Notes under the pieces: model-generated
The model's input: the letters and a program-made list of their open reading frames with translations, nothing else
Told to the model about the DNA's origin: nothing
The model's database searches: none
In this document: positions 1 through 8,894 of the stretch, piece by piece
Layout: each line of letters opens with the position of its first letter
How positions within the stretch are numbered: position 1 is the first letter of the stretch
Program-made: the position numbers and the translations under genes
Source of the DNA: Desulfosporosinus sp. UBA5188
Lineage (GTDB): Bacteria > Bacillota > Desulfitobacteriia > Desulfitobacteriales > Desulfitobacteriaceae
Reading direction: 5' to 3'
Length of the DNA: 31,961 nt
Assembly: GCA_002413075.1 (NCBI GenBank)
Contig: DHWG01000100.1
Location: 1-31,961, forward strand

Positions 1-113
1 ATTTTGTATTATCTATATAGTATGCTTTTTTCCACTTTAAGTCTACAATAATTTTTTGAATTCAATAAAATCTTCTATCGCTCCATTCGTTCCGGGCAGG
101 AGGCATCGTTGCC

Positions 114-2885
114 CTACACCAGGTCTTTGACCACGGAACTGCAGCGAGGGCAAATGGTCGGGTGGTCTGAATCCTTTCCGACCTCGTCATGAAACATCCA
201 GCAACGTTCGCACTTTTGCCCTTTGGCCGGTTGCACAAGAATTCCTAAGCCCTCGTGGACTTCAGCTTGTTCTACGCCTTCTGGCCTTTCTTCGCTGGGT
301 TTGTGCATCGTTAAGTCGGAGACAATAAAGATTTCTGCAAGATTAGGAACTTGCTGCAAAAACTCATATTGTGCTTCCGTTGGATAGAGGTCCACATGAG
401 CCGTTAAGGGATGATTAATTAATTTTTCCTTACGCGCCTTTTCCAACACTCTGGAAACATCGGTGCGCAACTCTAAAATCTCATCCCATTGATCCGCAAT
501 TTTCTCGTCCATCCATTGGGCATTCACTTTCGGCATTTCTGCCATTTGAACATTCTCTTGCGTTTTATCTCCAGGGATATAGGGCCAAATCTCTTCCGCC
601 ATGAACGTTAAGACCGGTGCTAGGAGACGAACCAAGGCATTTAACACTTCATATAACACAGTTTGTGCGCAGCGACGCGTCAGGGACGTTTTCCCTTCCA
701 CATAGAGTCGGTCTTTGACAATATCCAGATAAATGGAACTTAACTCGACCGTACAGAAATTATGAATCGTGTGGTAAACCCAGTGGAATTCATACATCTC
801 ATAACCCATAAGCACACGCTCAACCACCTTAGACAGTTTAAGCAAAGCCCACTGATCAATTTCTTGAAGGTCCTGATAGTCTACTTTATCCTTAGTTGGA
901 TCGAAATCATTCAGGTTACTTAACAGGAATCGAAGGGTGTTTCGAATTTTTCGGTAGGCTTCAGACATTTGCTTCATAATGCGCGGCGAAGCGGCGACGT
1001 CATTCTTATAATCCACCGAGCTAACCCAGAGACGTAAAATGTCAGCGCCCAGTTCTTGAACAACCTTCAGCGGATCGACCCCATTACCCAGCGATTTAGA
1101 CATTTTACGACCTTTTTCATCGACGACAAAGCCGTGGGTTAAGACATTACGATAAGGCGCCTGACCAAACGCTGCGACCGACGTCAACAATGAGGAATTA
1201 AACCAACCTCTATGCTGATCAGACCCCTCTAAATAGAGATCTGCGGGCCAAGATAACTCGTCGCGTTGCTTCAATACGCCAGCGTGGCTGGTGCCAGAAT
1301 CAAACCAGACATCCATGATATCGGTCTCTTTGCGGAATTCTGTCCCGCCGCAAGAACACTTAATTCCTTCCGGTAACAGCTCCTCAGCAGAGTGGGCTGA
1401 CCAGGCATCTGAACCTTCTTGACGAAAGACTTCCTGAACCTTAGCGATCGTTTGCTGATTCACCAATACTTTCTCACAAGCCACACAGTAAAAAATAGGG
1501 ATCGGAACGCCCCAGGTCCTTTGACGGGAAATACACCAGTCTCCCCGATCGGCAACCATGTTAAAGATCCGATCTCTGCCCCAAGCAGGAATCCAACGAA
1601 CCTTCTCTATCTCATCCAAGGCTGCCTGACGGAAACCACTAATAGAGGCAAACCATTGTTCTGTCGCTCGATAAATGACTGGCTTCTTACAACGCCAACA
1701 ATGAGGGTAACTATGTTCGATCGTTTCCTCTAGCATAAGATTTCCAGTTTTCTTTAAATCTTCCACGATGATCGGATTCGCTTTTCCTGTTTTCAGACCG
1801 ACGTAGTCTCCGCCCTCTGACGTGAATTTTCCTTGATGATCAACCGGACATATAACGGGTAGCCCATATTTTTTCCCGATCAAAAAGTCATCTTCCCCAT
1901 GACCAGGTGCCGTATGGACGCATCCTGTACCCGCTTCTAACGTAACATGGTCTCCGCAGATCAACACAGAGTCACGGTCCATCACGGGATTCTGGCAGAT
2001 GACACCTTCCAATTCCTTGCCAGAAAATGTCTTTTCAACGGGAAGTTCTAGCTTCCACAGTGAGCGCAAGGCTTCAAGCATTCCCTCCGCCACGACATAA
2101 CGTTCTTGACCAGCTGTGACAACAACATAGGTAAACTCTGGGTGGACACTAATCGCCACGTTTGCTGGAAGCGTCCAAGGTGTTGTCGTCCAAATGACCA
2201 CGAAGGTGTTTTCTTTTGTGAGTACCTTCAAACCATCCCGAACTGCAAATTTGACATAAATGGCGGAGGCCGGTATATCCGCATATTCAATTTCCGCCTC
2301 AGCAAGTGCCGTTTCACAGGAAGGGCACCAATAGACAGGCTTTAACCCTTTATATATATAGCCTTTATTGATCATGTCCCCAAAAACACCGATTTGGGCG
2401 GCTTCATACTCTTTGTGCAAGGTCAGGTAAGGATGATCCCAATCTCCGCGAACTCCAAGGCGCTTAAACTGCTCACGCTGTATCCCTACATATTTCTCTG
2501 CATAGTCTTTACATTGCTTACGAAATTCCAACGTAGACACAGCATGTCGGTTTACGCCCAACTTCTTGATCACTTGTATTTCAATCGGTAAGCCATGAGT
2601 GTCCCAGCCAGGAACATACGGTGCATCAAAACCCATCATGGTCTTATATTTGACCACAACATCTTTCAACACCTTATTAATGGCATGCCCAAGGTGAATA
2701 TCCCCGTTTGCATACGGCGGGCCATCATGGAGAATAAATTTCGGCCGACCAACCCGTGCCTTTTGGACCTTTTCGTAAATATTGTCGTCTTCCCAAGTTT
2801 TGAGGATTTCCGGTTCTTTGCGGGGAAGATTCCCACGCATAGGAAAATCTGTTTCAGGTAAATTAAGCGTATCGCGATAGTCCAT
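114..2885 (-). CDS. ileS: Isoleucyl-tRNA synthetase
   Basis: This cytoplasmic class I aminoacyl-tRNA synthetase charges tRNA-Ile with isoleucine and edits mischarged valine. The protein has 923 residues, normal for bacterial IleRS. The class I signatures are visible as HLGH at residues 64-67 and KMSKS at 594-598. Four cysteines near the C-terminus (C892, C895, C912, C915) form the zinc-binding tail found in many bacterial IleRS. The ATG start is preceded by AAGGAGG with an 8-nt spacer. A T-box leader with an intrinsic terminator lies directly upstream, so expression should respond to uncharged tRNA-Ile. It is the last gene of the block in this window, following an uncharacterised gene and divIVA, a neighbourhood common in Firmicutes. 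Confidence 0.98.
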   Translation of the reverse strand: MDYRDTLNLPETDFPMRGNLPRKEPEILKTWEDDNIYEKVQKARVGRPKFILHDGPPYANGDIHLGHAINKVLKDVVVKYKTMMGFDAPYVPGWDTHGLPIEIQVIKKLGVNRHAVSTLEFRKQCKDYAEKYVGIQREQFKRLGVRGDWDHPYLTLHKEYEAAQIGVFGDMINKGYIYKGLKPVYWCPSCETALAEAEIEYADIPASAIYVKFAVRDGLKVLTKENTFVVIWTTTPWTLPANVAISVHPEFTYVVVTAGQERYVVAEGMLEALRSLWKLELPVEKTFSGKELEGVICQNPVMDRDSVLICGDHVTLEAGTGCVHTAPGHGEDDFLIGKKYGLPVICPVDHQGKFTSEGGDYVGLKTGKANPIIVEDLKKTGNLMLEETIEHSYPHCWRCKKPVIYRATEQWFASISGFRQAALDEIEKVRWIPAWGRDRIFNMVADRGDWCISRQRTWGVPIPIFYCVACEKVLVNQQTIAKVQEVFRQEGSDAWSAHSAEELLPEGIKCSCGGTEFRKETDIMDVWFDSGTSHAGVLKQRDELSWPADLYLEGSDQHRGWFNSSLLTSVAAFGQAPYRNVLTHGFVVDEKGRKMSKSLGNGVDPLKVVQELGADILRLWVSSVDYKNDVAASPRIMKQMSEAYRKIRNTLRFLLSNLNDFDPTKDKVDYQDLQEIDQWALLKLSKVVERVLMGYEMYEFHWVYHTIHNFCTVELSSIYLDIVKDRLYVEGKTSLTRRCAQTVLYEVLNALVRLLAPVLTFMAEEIWPYIPGDKTQENVQMAEMPKVNAQWMDEKIADQWDEILELRTDVSRVLEKARKEKLINHPLTAHVDLYPTEAQYEFLQQVPNLAEIFIVSDLTMHKPSEERPEGVEQAEVHEGLGILVQPAKGQKCERCWMFHDEVGKDSDHPTICPRCSSVVKDLV

Positions 2886-2904
2886 TAATAGTTCCTCCTT
2901 AATT

Positions 2905-3130
2905 ATATAAAAAACGAGTGATCTCGCCCCTCCTAAAAAAGGGACGAGATCACTCTACGCACCACCCTTGTCGCCTAAGCCACTCGGAAGTCTGTTAACG
3001 AAGACAAACCGCAAGGACTTACTCTCCGTTCAGTCCTTCACTCCAAGGGGATTCTCTTCGTCTGTCCTCACGGGCTCGCACCGTTCCCGTTCGCTGTTGA
3101 GGTTCTCGAACAAAGACTGTCCTTATCAAT
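2905..3130 (-). promoter_or_regulatory. T-box riboswitch leader of ileS
   Basis: The untranslated leader of ileS carries T-box landmarks. A GGTGCGAG apical-loop motif lies at 3075-3082 inside a CGGG/CCCG stem. A candidate isoleucine specifier codon AUC lies at 3052-3050. The conserved antiterminator box AAGGGTGGT is at 2961-2969. A strong terminator hairpin (2915-2955) followed by a U-run sits just before the ileS ribosome binding site. Short helices (CCTCA/TGAGG, TTCG/CGAA, AAGG/CCTT) give a plausible Stem I with AUC in the specifier loop. A local hairpin (AAGGACT/AGTCCTT) lies between Stem I and the T-box. Uncharged tRNA-Ile is expected to favour antitermination. The 5' end is approximate and no promoter is assigned. 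Confidence 0.9.
2915..2955 (-). terminator. Intrinsic terminator within the ileS T-box leader
   Basis: On the minus strand, GAGTGATCTCGTCCC (2955-2941) pairs with GGGGCGAGATCACTC just downstream, and six T residues follow. This is the attenuator arm of the T-box. The competing antiterminator would use the AAGGGTGGT box just upstream. Confidence 0.88.
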
Positions 3131-3143
3131 GTGTTCATATCTG

Positions 3144-3638
3144 TTATTTTTTATCGTTTGATTTTTCTGTCGTAATAACTTTCCGCAAGATGGTGACAAG
3201 CTTTGCTTGACCTTCCGATTCAATAGGATCGACCATCCAAAGACACAGAAAAGATATTTTTTGACGTTTCCATTCTTGAACGAATGGATTCATCGGCTCT
3301 TTAGATAAATATAAGTACGTTGAATCCTGAGATGGCGTTAAACTAACGACCACGCCGCGTTGCTCAATTTCATCCATGGCCTGAAACGCACGATCCAGTA
3401 AATCATCACTTCCAGTCATCAAAACATCACCCGGGCGAAAATTATGGCTTGCTTCGGCGAAACCTACACTAAAGATTTTTATATCCGGCTGATCGGATTT
3501 TAAATTGTCAATGGAAGTTAAGAGCTGGATGTCTTTTCCCCCAGTTTTCCCAACATAGGTCTGATTATCATCCTGATGCAACCCAAATCCTTGAATGAGA
3601 AAATCAGGAGATAGCTCACTAATTAATATATTATTCAT
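3144..3638 (-). CDS. Uncharacterised 164-residue protein between divIVA and ileS
   Basis: I do not recognise this family. The 164-residue product has no signal peptide, membrane segment or obvious catalytic motif. It looks like a soluble alpha/beta protein with a lysine-rich C-terminal tail (KVITTEKSNDKK). The ATG start has purine-rich AAGGAGAAGG upstream. An 88-bp spacer separates it from divIVA, and the ileS T-box leader begins right after its stop. Its place in the ylm/div cluster suggests expression with divIVA, but this gives no function. Composition resembles its neighbours, so there is no sign of recent transfer. Confidence 0.75.
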   Translation of the reverse strand: MNNILISELSPDFLIQGFGLHQDDNQTYVGKTGGKDIQLLTSIDNLKSDQPDIKIFSVGFAEASHNFRPGDVLMTGSDDLLDRAFQAMDEIEQRGVVVSLTPSQDSTYLYLSKEPMNPFVQEWKRQKISFLCLWMVDPIESEGQAKLVTILRKVITTEKSNDKK

Positions 3639-3726
3639 CGATTCTAATCCTTCTCCTTCAAAGCTGTCTAATATCTATTCTAGCACGAAACAAGCCTTGT
3701 TCGCAACCTCAAGCTCCACGAGCCTT

Positions 3727-4188
3727 CTAAGCGATGCTATCACTGCGTTCCTGCAACTTGTCTAAATCCAGATGGGCGAGCAAAAAAGACTTAAGTTGTG
3801 TCCGTAAAAGAACCCGCGTCCTTGAAAGCTCCTGAATTTCTTCCTTAATTTCTTCCAGTTTTACCTGAGATTCAGAGACTTTGCTTAACTGATCATGTTC
3901 AGCTTCTCTAAGCATCAGAGCGGCCTCATGGCGCGCAGTCTCCTTAACTTCTTCGGCCGTTTTCTGCGCCAAAACCAAGGTTTGCTGTAAGGTATTCTCG
4001 AGCTGGCGATAGTGGACAATTTCCGCTTCCAATACTTTTGTCTTTTCACGCAGTTCGAAATTTTCCGTATACGCGGTTTCAAATTCCAAACTGACGGTTT
4101 CGAGAAATTCTTCCACTTCTCCGCATCGATAACCGCGAATTCCTTTGCTGAAGGTTATATTTCTTATATCGAGAGGCGTCATCTGCAT
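3727..4188 (-). CDS. divIVA: DivIVA-family polar/septal coiled-coil protein
   Basis: DivIVA proteins bind curved membrane at poles and septa and recruit division or sporulation partners. The 153-residue product starts MQMTPLDIRN, followed by FSKGIRGYRCGEVEEFLE, the typical N-terminal membrane-binding segment. A long Glu/Lys/Leu-rich coiled coil runs from about residue 30 to the end. The frame stays open 37 codons further upstream. I chose the ATG at 4188 because a GGGGG ribosome binding site lies 7 nt before it and family homology begins there. It starts 11 nt after the ylmH stop, and its ribosome binding site touches that stop, so the two are probably translationally coupled. Confidence 0.95.
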   Translation of the reverse strand: MQMTPLDIRNITFSKGIRGYRCGEVEEFLETVSLEFETAYTENFELREKTKVLEAEIVHYRQLENTLQQTLVLAQKTAEEVKETARHEAALMLREAEHDQLSKVSESQVKLEEIKEEIQELSRTRVLLRTQLKSFLLAHLDLDKLQERSDSIA

Positions 4189-4199
4189 CTTTATTCCCC

Positions 4200-4997
4200 C
4201 TATAGCCGTTGTGAACGGAAAAGCACAATTTGCCAAGCGATCCGTTCCTTGCGAGTCTGCGACCATTTCAAAAGTTTTACCCGTCCCTGTCCCCGGCAAG
4301 AGATCATCTCATCAGTTTGCACTTCTGCATCCGCTTTATTCACCACCAGGCCATCTGTCCTCACCTTACCCTGGCTGATCCATTCCTGCGCAACTGACCT
4401 TGAAACCCCAAAAGCATTGGCAATCACCGTATCTAGACGTGAAGAATGAACGGTGATTCGACGCTCCTCACCCAAGTCAGGACACAAATCTGGTTTGTCT
4501 TTATAGAGCGAAACCTTAATTTTCTCTCGCCCTGCCTGAGTCCAATGATCTAATAAAAACAAGGCAATTTCTGAGGTTGTCGCGATATATAAACCGTTCC
4601 GTCCAGCTTGAATATCTCCCAATACATCTCTCTTAAAGCCCAAGCTCATTAGTGAACCCAAGATCTGGCGATGTTCTAGTTGAGCGCGAGGGTTCATTGG
4701 GCGAACCCAAAGTAGTGAAATGTTAGCATCCGTGGCCTGCAAGGTTTCACCCCAGGGGGCAATAATCATTCGAATAAGCTCGGCCTCTTGGAACCCTCCC
4801 GCCTCCATAAACGTCAGGTGTTCCTTGTGTAGAACGGCTTGAGTCCACTCCCTCATAGCAAAACTTAAAAACGTCGTGATTTGTTTAGACGCCTCATTGT
4901 GGACAGCATCGACCAGGTCTAATATATGAGCGGCTTCCAACCGCACTTCTTTTTCCTTCCAAAATCCAAGTCCACTTCGATCCGTCGAATAGCTCAT
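4200..4997 (-). CDS. ylmH: S4-domain RNA-binding protein YlmH (RqcP-like)
   Basis: The 265-residue product fits YlmH. It has an N-terminal domain of about 180 residues, then an S4 RNA-binding domain from about residue 183 (SSRLDTVIANAFGVSRSVA, then the turn GKVRTDGLVVNKAD). In B. subtilis the family binds the 50S subunit near the peptidyl-tRNA and takes part in ribosome-associated quality control. That role is known for the family and not visible here. The ATG follows the yggT stop by 1 nt and has only a weak ribosome binding site, so translation probably depends on coupling. It sits between yggT and divIVA as in many Firmicutes. Confidence 0.93.
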   Translation of the reverse strand: MSYSTDRSGLGFWKEKEVRLEAAHILDLVDAVHNEASKQITTFLSFAMREWTQAVLHKEHLTFMEAGGFQEAELIRMIIAPWGETLQATDANISLLWVRPMNPRAQLEHRQILGSLMSLGFKRDVLGDIQAGRNGLYIATTSEIALFLLDHWTQAGREKIKVSLYKDKPDLCPDLGEERRITVHSSRLDTVIANAFGVSRSVAQEWISQGKVRTDGLVVNKADAEVQTDEMISCRGQGRVKLLKWSQTRKERIAWQIVLFRSQRL

Positions 4998-4998
4998 T

Positions 4999-5271
4999 CT
5001 AGTAGAACAAGGATAGTAGCAGCTTGATCAACCAACCCATAACATTCAGCGCAATAATTGCGAAGATCGGTGAAAAATCCACAGCCATTGCTTTACCGCC
5101 GATTTGTAGTCGTTGAAACGGTTTAAGGAGTGGGTCCGTCACATCATCAAGAATCCTACTTAGTTGATTGGACCTGAATTGAGGTAGGAAGGAAAGAAAC
5201 GATCGAATGATAATCATGAACGTGAGGATGGTGATTACTTTATCAATAACTTGACTGATTAGAGAAATCAA
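4999..5271 (-). CDS. yggT: YggT-family membrane protein
   Basis: This 90-residue protein has two hydrophobic segments (about residues 8-28 and 65-88) flanking a basic loop with RSNQLSRILDDVTDPLLKPFQ, the YggT/YlmG signature. In plastids and cyanobacteria relatives affect nucleoid or division-site organisation. Its exact role in Firmicutes is not settled. The start is TTG at 5271, with GGAGGG 8 nt upstream. It lies 13 nt after sepF and 1 nt before ylmH, so it belongs to the same transcript. Confidence 0.93.
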   Translation of the reverse strand: MISLISQVIDKVITILTFMIIIRSFLSFLPQFRSNQLSRILDDVTDPLLKPFQRLQIGGKAMAVDFSPIFAIIALNVMGWLIKLLLSLFY

Positions 5272-5284
5272 CTTGAAATCCCTC

Positions 5285-5725
5285 CTATTTCTGCCAGAAT
5301 AATCCCTTGTCTTTTAGCTCGTCGCGCATCTCTCCAGAAATATCCACGTTCGTAGGAACAAACAAGAAAATTCCATTCCCTACTTTTTGCATGTTGCCAT
5401 TTAACGCATAAGTTGTCCCACTAATGAAATCCACAATACGTTTAGCTAACATTTTTTCAGCGTTTTCAAGGTTAACAATGACAGGTCGACGCGATTTAAG
5501 CTGATCGGCAATATTTTGAGCTTCTTCAAATGAAGTCGGTTCCATGACGACCACACGCATTTGCTTTTGAGAATGAATACTTACGACCTGAGCATTTTTA
5601 CGGCTGGAGCGCACCTCTTCTTGTGAGCTTTTTTCTCTTTCATTTTCCTCGAAAATATCTATTTCTTCTGGTTCCTCATCTGAAAATCCCATAATCCCAA
5701 TGACTTTGTCAATTAGTTTCGCCAT
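5285..5725 (-). CDS. sepF: Cell division protein SepF
   Basis: SepF bundles FtsZ filaments and tethers them to the membrane. The 146-residue product has an N-terminal amphipathic stretch (MAKLIDKVIGIMGF), an acidic linker rich in Glu and Ser, and then the SepF domain from about residue 57. That domain includes VVVMEPTSFEEAQNIADQL, NLENAEKMLAKRIVDFISG and a FLFVPTNVDIS end. The ATG has GGGAGGAAG about 10 nt upstream. It lies between yggS and yggT, the standard Firmicute order, and probably works with the FtsZ encoded about 8 kb away. Confidence 0.97.
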   Translation of the reverse strand: MAKLIDKVIGIMGFSDEEPEEIDIFEENEREKSSQEEVRSSRKNAQVVSIHSQKQMRVVVMEPTSFEEAQNIADQLKSRRPVIVNLENAEKMLAKRIVDFISGTTYALNGNMQKVGNGIFLFVPTNVDISGEMRDELKDKGLFWQK

Positions 5726-5802
5726 TTATTTATCTTCCTCCCTTTTTAGGTTCATTTTCCAAGTTCGTGAAGGGACCTTCAGCAACGTAACGAAACGTTG
5801 GT

Positions 5803-6507
5803 TTACACTTTCTGCCTAGTTCCGAAGATCTGTCGTCCCACGCGGACAAACGTTGCCCCTTCTTCAACCGCCATTTCGAAATCTCCGCTCATTCCCATCG
5901 AAAGCTCACGTAAATCGACCCCTGATATTTCTTTGGCTTGTAAAGTATCTCTCAGTACCCTTAGCTGACGAAAAAACCCACGTGTTTCCGTCGCACTGGC
6001 ATCCACTGCCCCAATAGTCATAAATCCTTGGACTTGGACATGGGGATAATCCCCAATGGAATCTAAAAAGTCCGAAACTTCCTCTGGCTTGAGTCCTGCC
6101 TTGGCAGGGTCCCTAGCGATATTAACTTGAACAAGTGTTGTCCAAATTATACCACGTCGTTCCCCTTCTGAGTTAAGGATCTTTAATAACGAAAACCGAT
6201 CAAGTGAGTGAATCATAAAGACGGAAGGATCTAAGTACTTCACTTTATTAGTCTGGAGACTTCCCACGAGGTGCCATTCGCAATCTTTCTTAAGAATAGG
6301 AGCTTTCTCTAACCATTCTTGGACACGATTTTCTGCAAATCTACGTTGTCCAGCATGGTACGCCTCCTCCAAAGCTGACACTGGTTGGAACTTAGACACG
6401 GCCAATAATCGGATAGTTCTAGGGTCCCGATGACTCCGGTCTGCCGCTTGGTCTATCCGTTGACGAACTTCAGCTAAGCTTTGTTCAATACCAGCATTTG
6501 TCAACAT
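5803..6507 (-). CDS. yggS: YggS/PLPBP-type pyridoxal phosphate homeostasis protein
   Basis: The 234-residue single-domain TIM-barrel protein binds pyridoxal phosphate and helps maintain PLP and amino-acid balance. The PLP lysine is K39 in LLAVSKFQPVSALEEAY. Other family marks are FAENRVQE, WHLVGSLQTNK and the C-terminal LSMGMSGDFEMAVEEGAT and VRVGRQIFG. The ATG has AAGGAG 9 nt upstream. It stands directly upstream of sepF with a 77-bp spacer, as in many Gram-positive genomes. Confidence 0.96.
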   Translation of the reverse strand: MLTNAGIEQSLAEVRQRIDQAADRSHRDPRTIRLLAVSKFQPVSALEEAYHAGQRRFAENRVQEWLEKAPILKKDCEWHLVGSLQTNKVKYLDPSVFMIHSLDRFSLLKILNSEGERRGIIWTTLVQVNIARDPAKAGLKPEEVSDFLDSIGDYPHVQVQGFMTIGAVDASATETRGFFRQLRVLRDTLQAKEISGVDLRELSMGMSGDFEMAVEEGATFVRVGRQIFGTRQKV

Positions 6508-6562
6508 CCAGAATATCTCCTTCGCAATGAATTCTACGCGACTTCGTCGTTTCCTGCCTGTC

Positions 6563-7498
6563 CTAAATATTTTTTACATCAGCGACTAACCCTTCCAGTC
6601 CGTTGCGGGGTGTAATCACGATGGGGATACCATTCGGCATATTTTCAAGGCACGCCTGACTGTCATCTTGATCAAGAACTTTAACCTTTTTAAAATGAAC
6701 CACTCCGTCGCTCCAAAGAAAGACTCCAAGGTCCTCTCCCTGCGTCCACAGTGCGCTGCGGGGAACGAGAACACCACTGGTGGGTGCTTGATAGACCCAG
6801 AACACCTCTTGACGTCTCTTAGTCGATGATCCGTCGATATAATGCGGAAACGATACGACAACGCCCCTAGGTTTCTCTGATTTCAGCAAGATTTTTGCAC
6901 TGACGGTTTGATCGCCCACCGTTAAACGGATGGTCTTTCCAACGATGAGACCCTCGATACTGGTCAGTTCAAGGAACGCTTGAGTCGGAATCAGGTTATT
7001 GACTATTTTACCCACAAATTCCCCGGTTTGAACGGTCGCTCCTGGAATTTTAACGTTCGCCGGCTGCGCCAATAATCTCTCCAAATCCACTGAAGTTAAG
7101 TTTTCAGCCGTAATAATCGTTTCTAAGCCATCTGTTTGATGGAAGAATAGGCCCGCCATCGTTGCCAGAATAGTTTGGTTCTGACCCTTTTCCAGTTTAG
7201 TACCAGGGGCAGCGCCTGCAGGTTGAAAAGTTGCCACAGTGTCCCCACGCCTGAAGCGTTGTCCATCTTCGCCCATAAATTTAACACTGCCGGCGTTGGG
7301 AGAAGCTATGGGGAGTTCTTTATTCGCAAACGTTGCCACAACTTTACGCTCATGAGTGATGGTTCCTGTATAGGCCGCAGCATACTTAATGGTATTCAAT
7401 GAAAAATCAGAGCGATAAAACCACGAAATCCCTCCGACTAAAGCAATGAACAAAACACCCCAAAACCAAACGGTTGATTTTCTTTTTTTCCCCGCCAT
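6563..7498 (-). CDS. HlyD-like membrane-anchored protein
   Basis: The 311-residue product has a basic N-terminus and one transmembrane segment (about residues 10-27), then an extracytoplasmic part. This part resembles membrane-fusion (HlyD-type) proteins, with a split biotinyl-lipoyl-like half (SPNAGSVKFMGEDGQRFRRGD, near residues 65-88), a short central region and a barrel-like C-terminal half (TSGVLVPRSALW). It lacks the long coiled-coil hairpin of true export adaptors, and no ABC or RND transporter gene lies beside it. A role at the envelope is therefore inferred only. The ATG has GGGAGGG about 4 nt upstream. It follows the sensor kinase by 18 nt and precedes yggS, so it may respond to or modulate the two-component pair. 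Confidence 0.85.
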   Translation of the reverse strand: MAGKKRKSTVWFWGVLFIALVGGISWFYRSDFSLNTIKYAAAYTGTITHERKVVATFANKELPIASPNAGSVKFMGEDGQRFRRGDTVATFQPAGAAPGTKLEKGQNQTILATMAGLFFHQTDGLETIITAENLTSVDLERLLAQPANVKIPGATVQTGEFVGKIVNNLIPTQAFLELTSIEGLIVGKTIRLTVGDQTVSAKILLKSEKPRGVVVSFPHYIDGSSTKRRQEVFWVYQAPTSGVLVPRSALWTQGEDLGVFLWSDGVVHFKKVKVLDQDDSQACLENMPNGIPIVITPRNGLEGLVADVKNI

Positions 7499-7516
7499 AG
7501 CACCCTCCCTGGTTCA

Positions 7517-8887
7517 CTAAGCTCGTGGCAGATCACACGCAAAGACAGTCCCTACCCCTAGCTGAGACGTTACACTAATTTTACCACCCACGCCTTCCAG
7601 CATGTGTTTTACAATACTGAGTCCCAGCCCCGTTCCCCCTTGTTCTCGCGAACGAGCCTTATCCACTCGATAGAAACGCTCGAAAATTCGTGGCAACATT
7701 TCTTGTGGGATACCACAGCCCGTATCTCCGAATTCCAAGTGGATGGTTTCCAGGCCTACCTGTACCTGCAGCCAAACACGTCCCTCTGTTGTATATTTAA
7801 CCGCATTTTCTAATAGGTTCAAGAGAAGTTGACTCAGCAGATCTTCGCCGATCAACACCGGTGGTAGTGTTTCTGGGAGATCCACCTCTACCCTAATCCC
7901 TTTGGTCTGAGCAAAGCTCTGAATCACTGGTTTAATGGTTTCATAAGCCTTCTGGACATAACTGACTTTGTCAGAACTGATTCCAGGGTGATTATCCCGT
8001 CCTTCAAAATGAGCTAATGTAAGCAGGTCTTCGATTAGGCGTTGTAAGCGCAAGGTTTCTGCTTGTATAATCTTTAAAAATCGTTCTCTCAGGATGGGGT
8101 CTTCTGCCGCTCCATCCAGAAGTGTCTCGACAAATCCTTTAATGGAGGTAAGCGGCGTTCTAAGCTCATGAGAAACATTGGCGACAAAGTCTGTCCGCAT
8201 TTGTTCAAGCCTCCGAAGCTCCGTCACATCATGAATTACGATGACCGCACCGTTTATTTGACCCTGCCCACTTAAAATTGGGTTGATCTGGATCTGAACC
8301 GTCCTTTGAGCGATATGGTTTTCCCGCGTCGCGGAAAGTTGCTCCCCTGAAAGCACCTTGCGAATTAAATGTTCCAATTCGGAATCATACGTCAGCTCCA
8401 ACAGAGAGTTCAATTCTCCATTCGTTCCTTGACGTTCAAAAATACTCTCAGCTGCTGAATTCACCAAAACAACTTGTCCCGCGTGATCCACTGCCACGAC
8501 GCCCTCTTGCATGCCCGCCAAAATAGTCTCCATCTTGTGCGCTTCCTGCGTTCCATTTTGAACCATCTTTTCTACGTGACGGGAAAGGTTATTGAGTTCC
8601 GTTGTAAATTGCCCAAGCTCATCGGCCGAATCCGTTAAATGGATATGTTCAAAATCTCCCCTGGCAATCCTTTGAGTCGCGAAGTAAAGTTTCTCCATCC
8701 GCCCAGATAATTGGCTGGTGACGTAGTAGACAACCCCCGCAGGCAGACACACAGCTAACAGTGTAAATCCAACATTAAATCGTTGCAGATTGGAGGCGAT
8801 ACTTACGTTCTCTCCAACCCAAAACAGAAGAAGAGAAAGTCCCGTCATCATCATGAAAAGTCCGGTTATTCGCCACTTTATACTCAT
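7517..8887 (-). CDS. PhoR/WalK-type sensor histidine kinase
   Basis: This membrane sensor kinase has 456 residues. Two transmembrane segments (about 7-25 and 38-57) are separated by only about 12 residues, so there is almost no external sensor domain. A HAMP domain follows (about 58-105), then a PAS domain (about 115-225), the phospho-acceptor H240 in NVSHELRTPLTSIKGF, and an ATPase domain with N361, DTGCGIP (388-394) and GGTGLGL (417-423). The frame is open 16 codons further upstream. The ATG at 8887 is preferred because AAAGGA lies 10 nt before it and it sits 7 nt after the regulator stop. It should phosphorylate the regulator encoded just upstream. Confidence 0.95.
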   Translation of the reverse strand: MSIKWRITGLFMMMTGLSLLLFWVGENVSIASNLQRFNVGFTLLAVCLPAGVVYYVTSQLSGRMEKLYFATQRIARGDFEHIHLTDSADELGQFTTELNNLSRHVEKMVQNGTQEAHKMETILAGMQEGVVAVDHAGQVVLVNSAAESIFERQGTNGELNSLLELTYDSELEHLIRKVLSGEQLSATRENHIAQRTVQIQINPILSGQGQINGAVIVIHDVTELRRLEQMRTDFVANVSHELRTPLTSIKGFVETLLDGAAEDPILRERFLKIIQAETLRLQRLIEDLLTLAHFEGRDNHPGISSDKVSYVQKAYETIKPVIQSFAQTKGIRVEVDLPETLPPVLIGEDLLSQLLLNLLENAVKYTTEGRVWLQVQVGLETIHLEFGDTGCGIPQEMLPRIFERFYRVDKARSREQGGTGLGLSIVKHMLEGVGGKISVTSQLGVGTVFACDLPRA

Positions 8888-8894
8888 CGTCGCA

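Noticed and set aside
93..116. Hairpin GGGCA/TGCCC at the end of ileS as a terminator
   Set aside because: Only 5 bp, overlaps the stop codon and lacks a U-run.
1419..1733. Plus-strand open frames across ileS and the rest of the window
   Set aside because: They lie antisense to well-recognised genes, lack ribosome binding sites and resemble no family.
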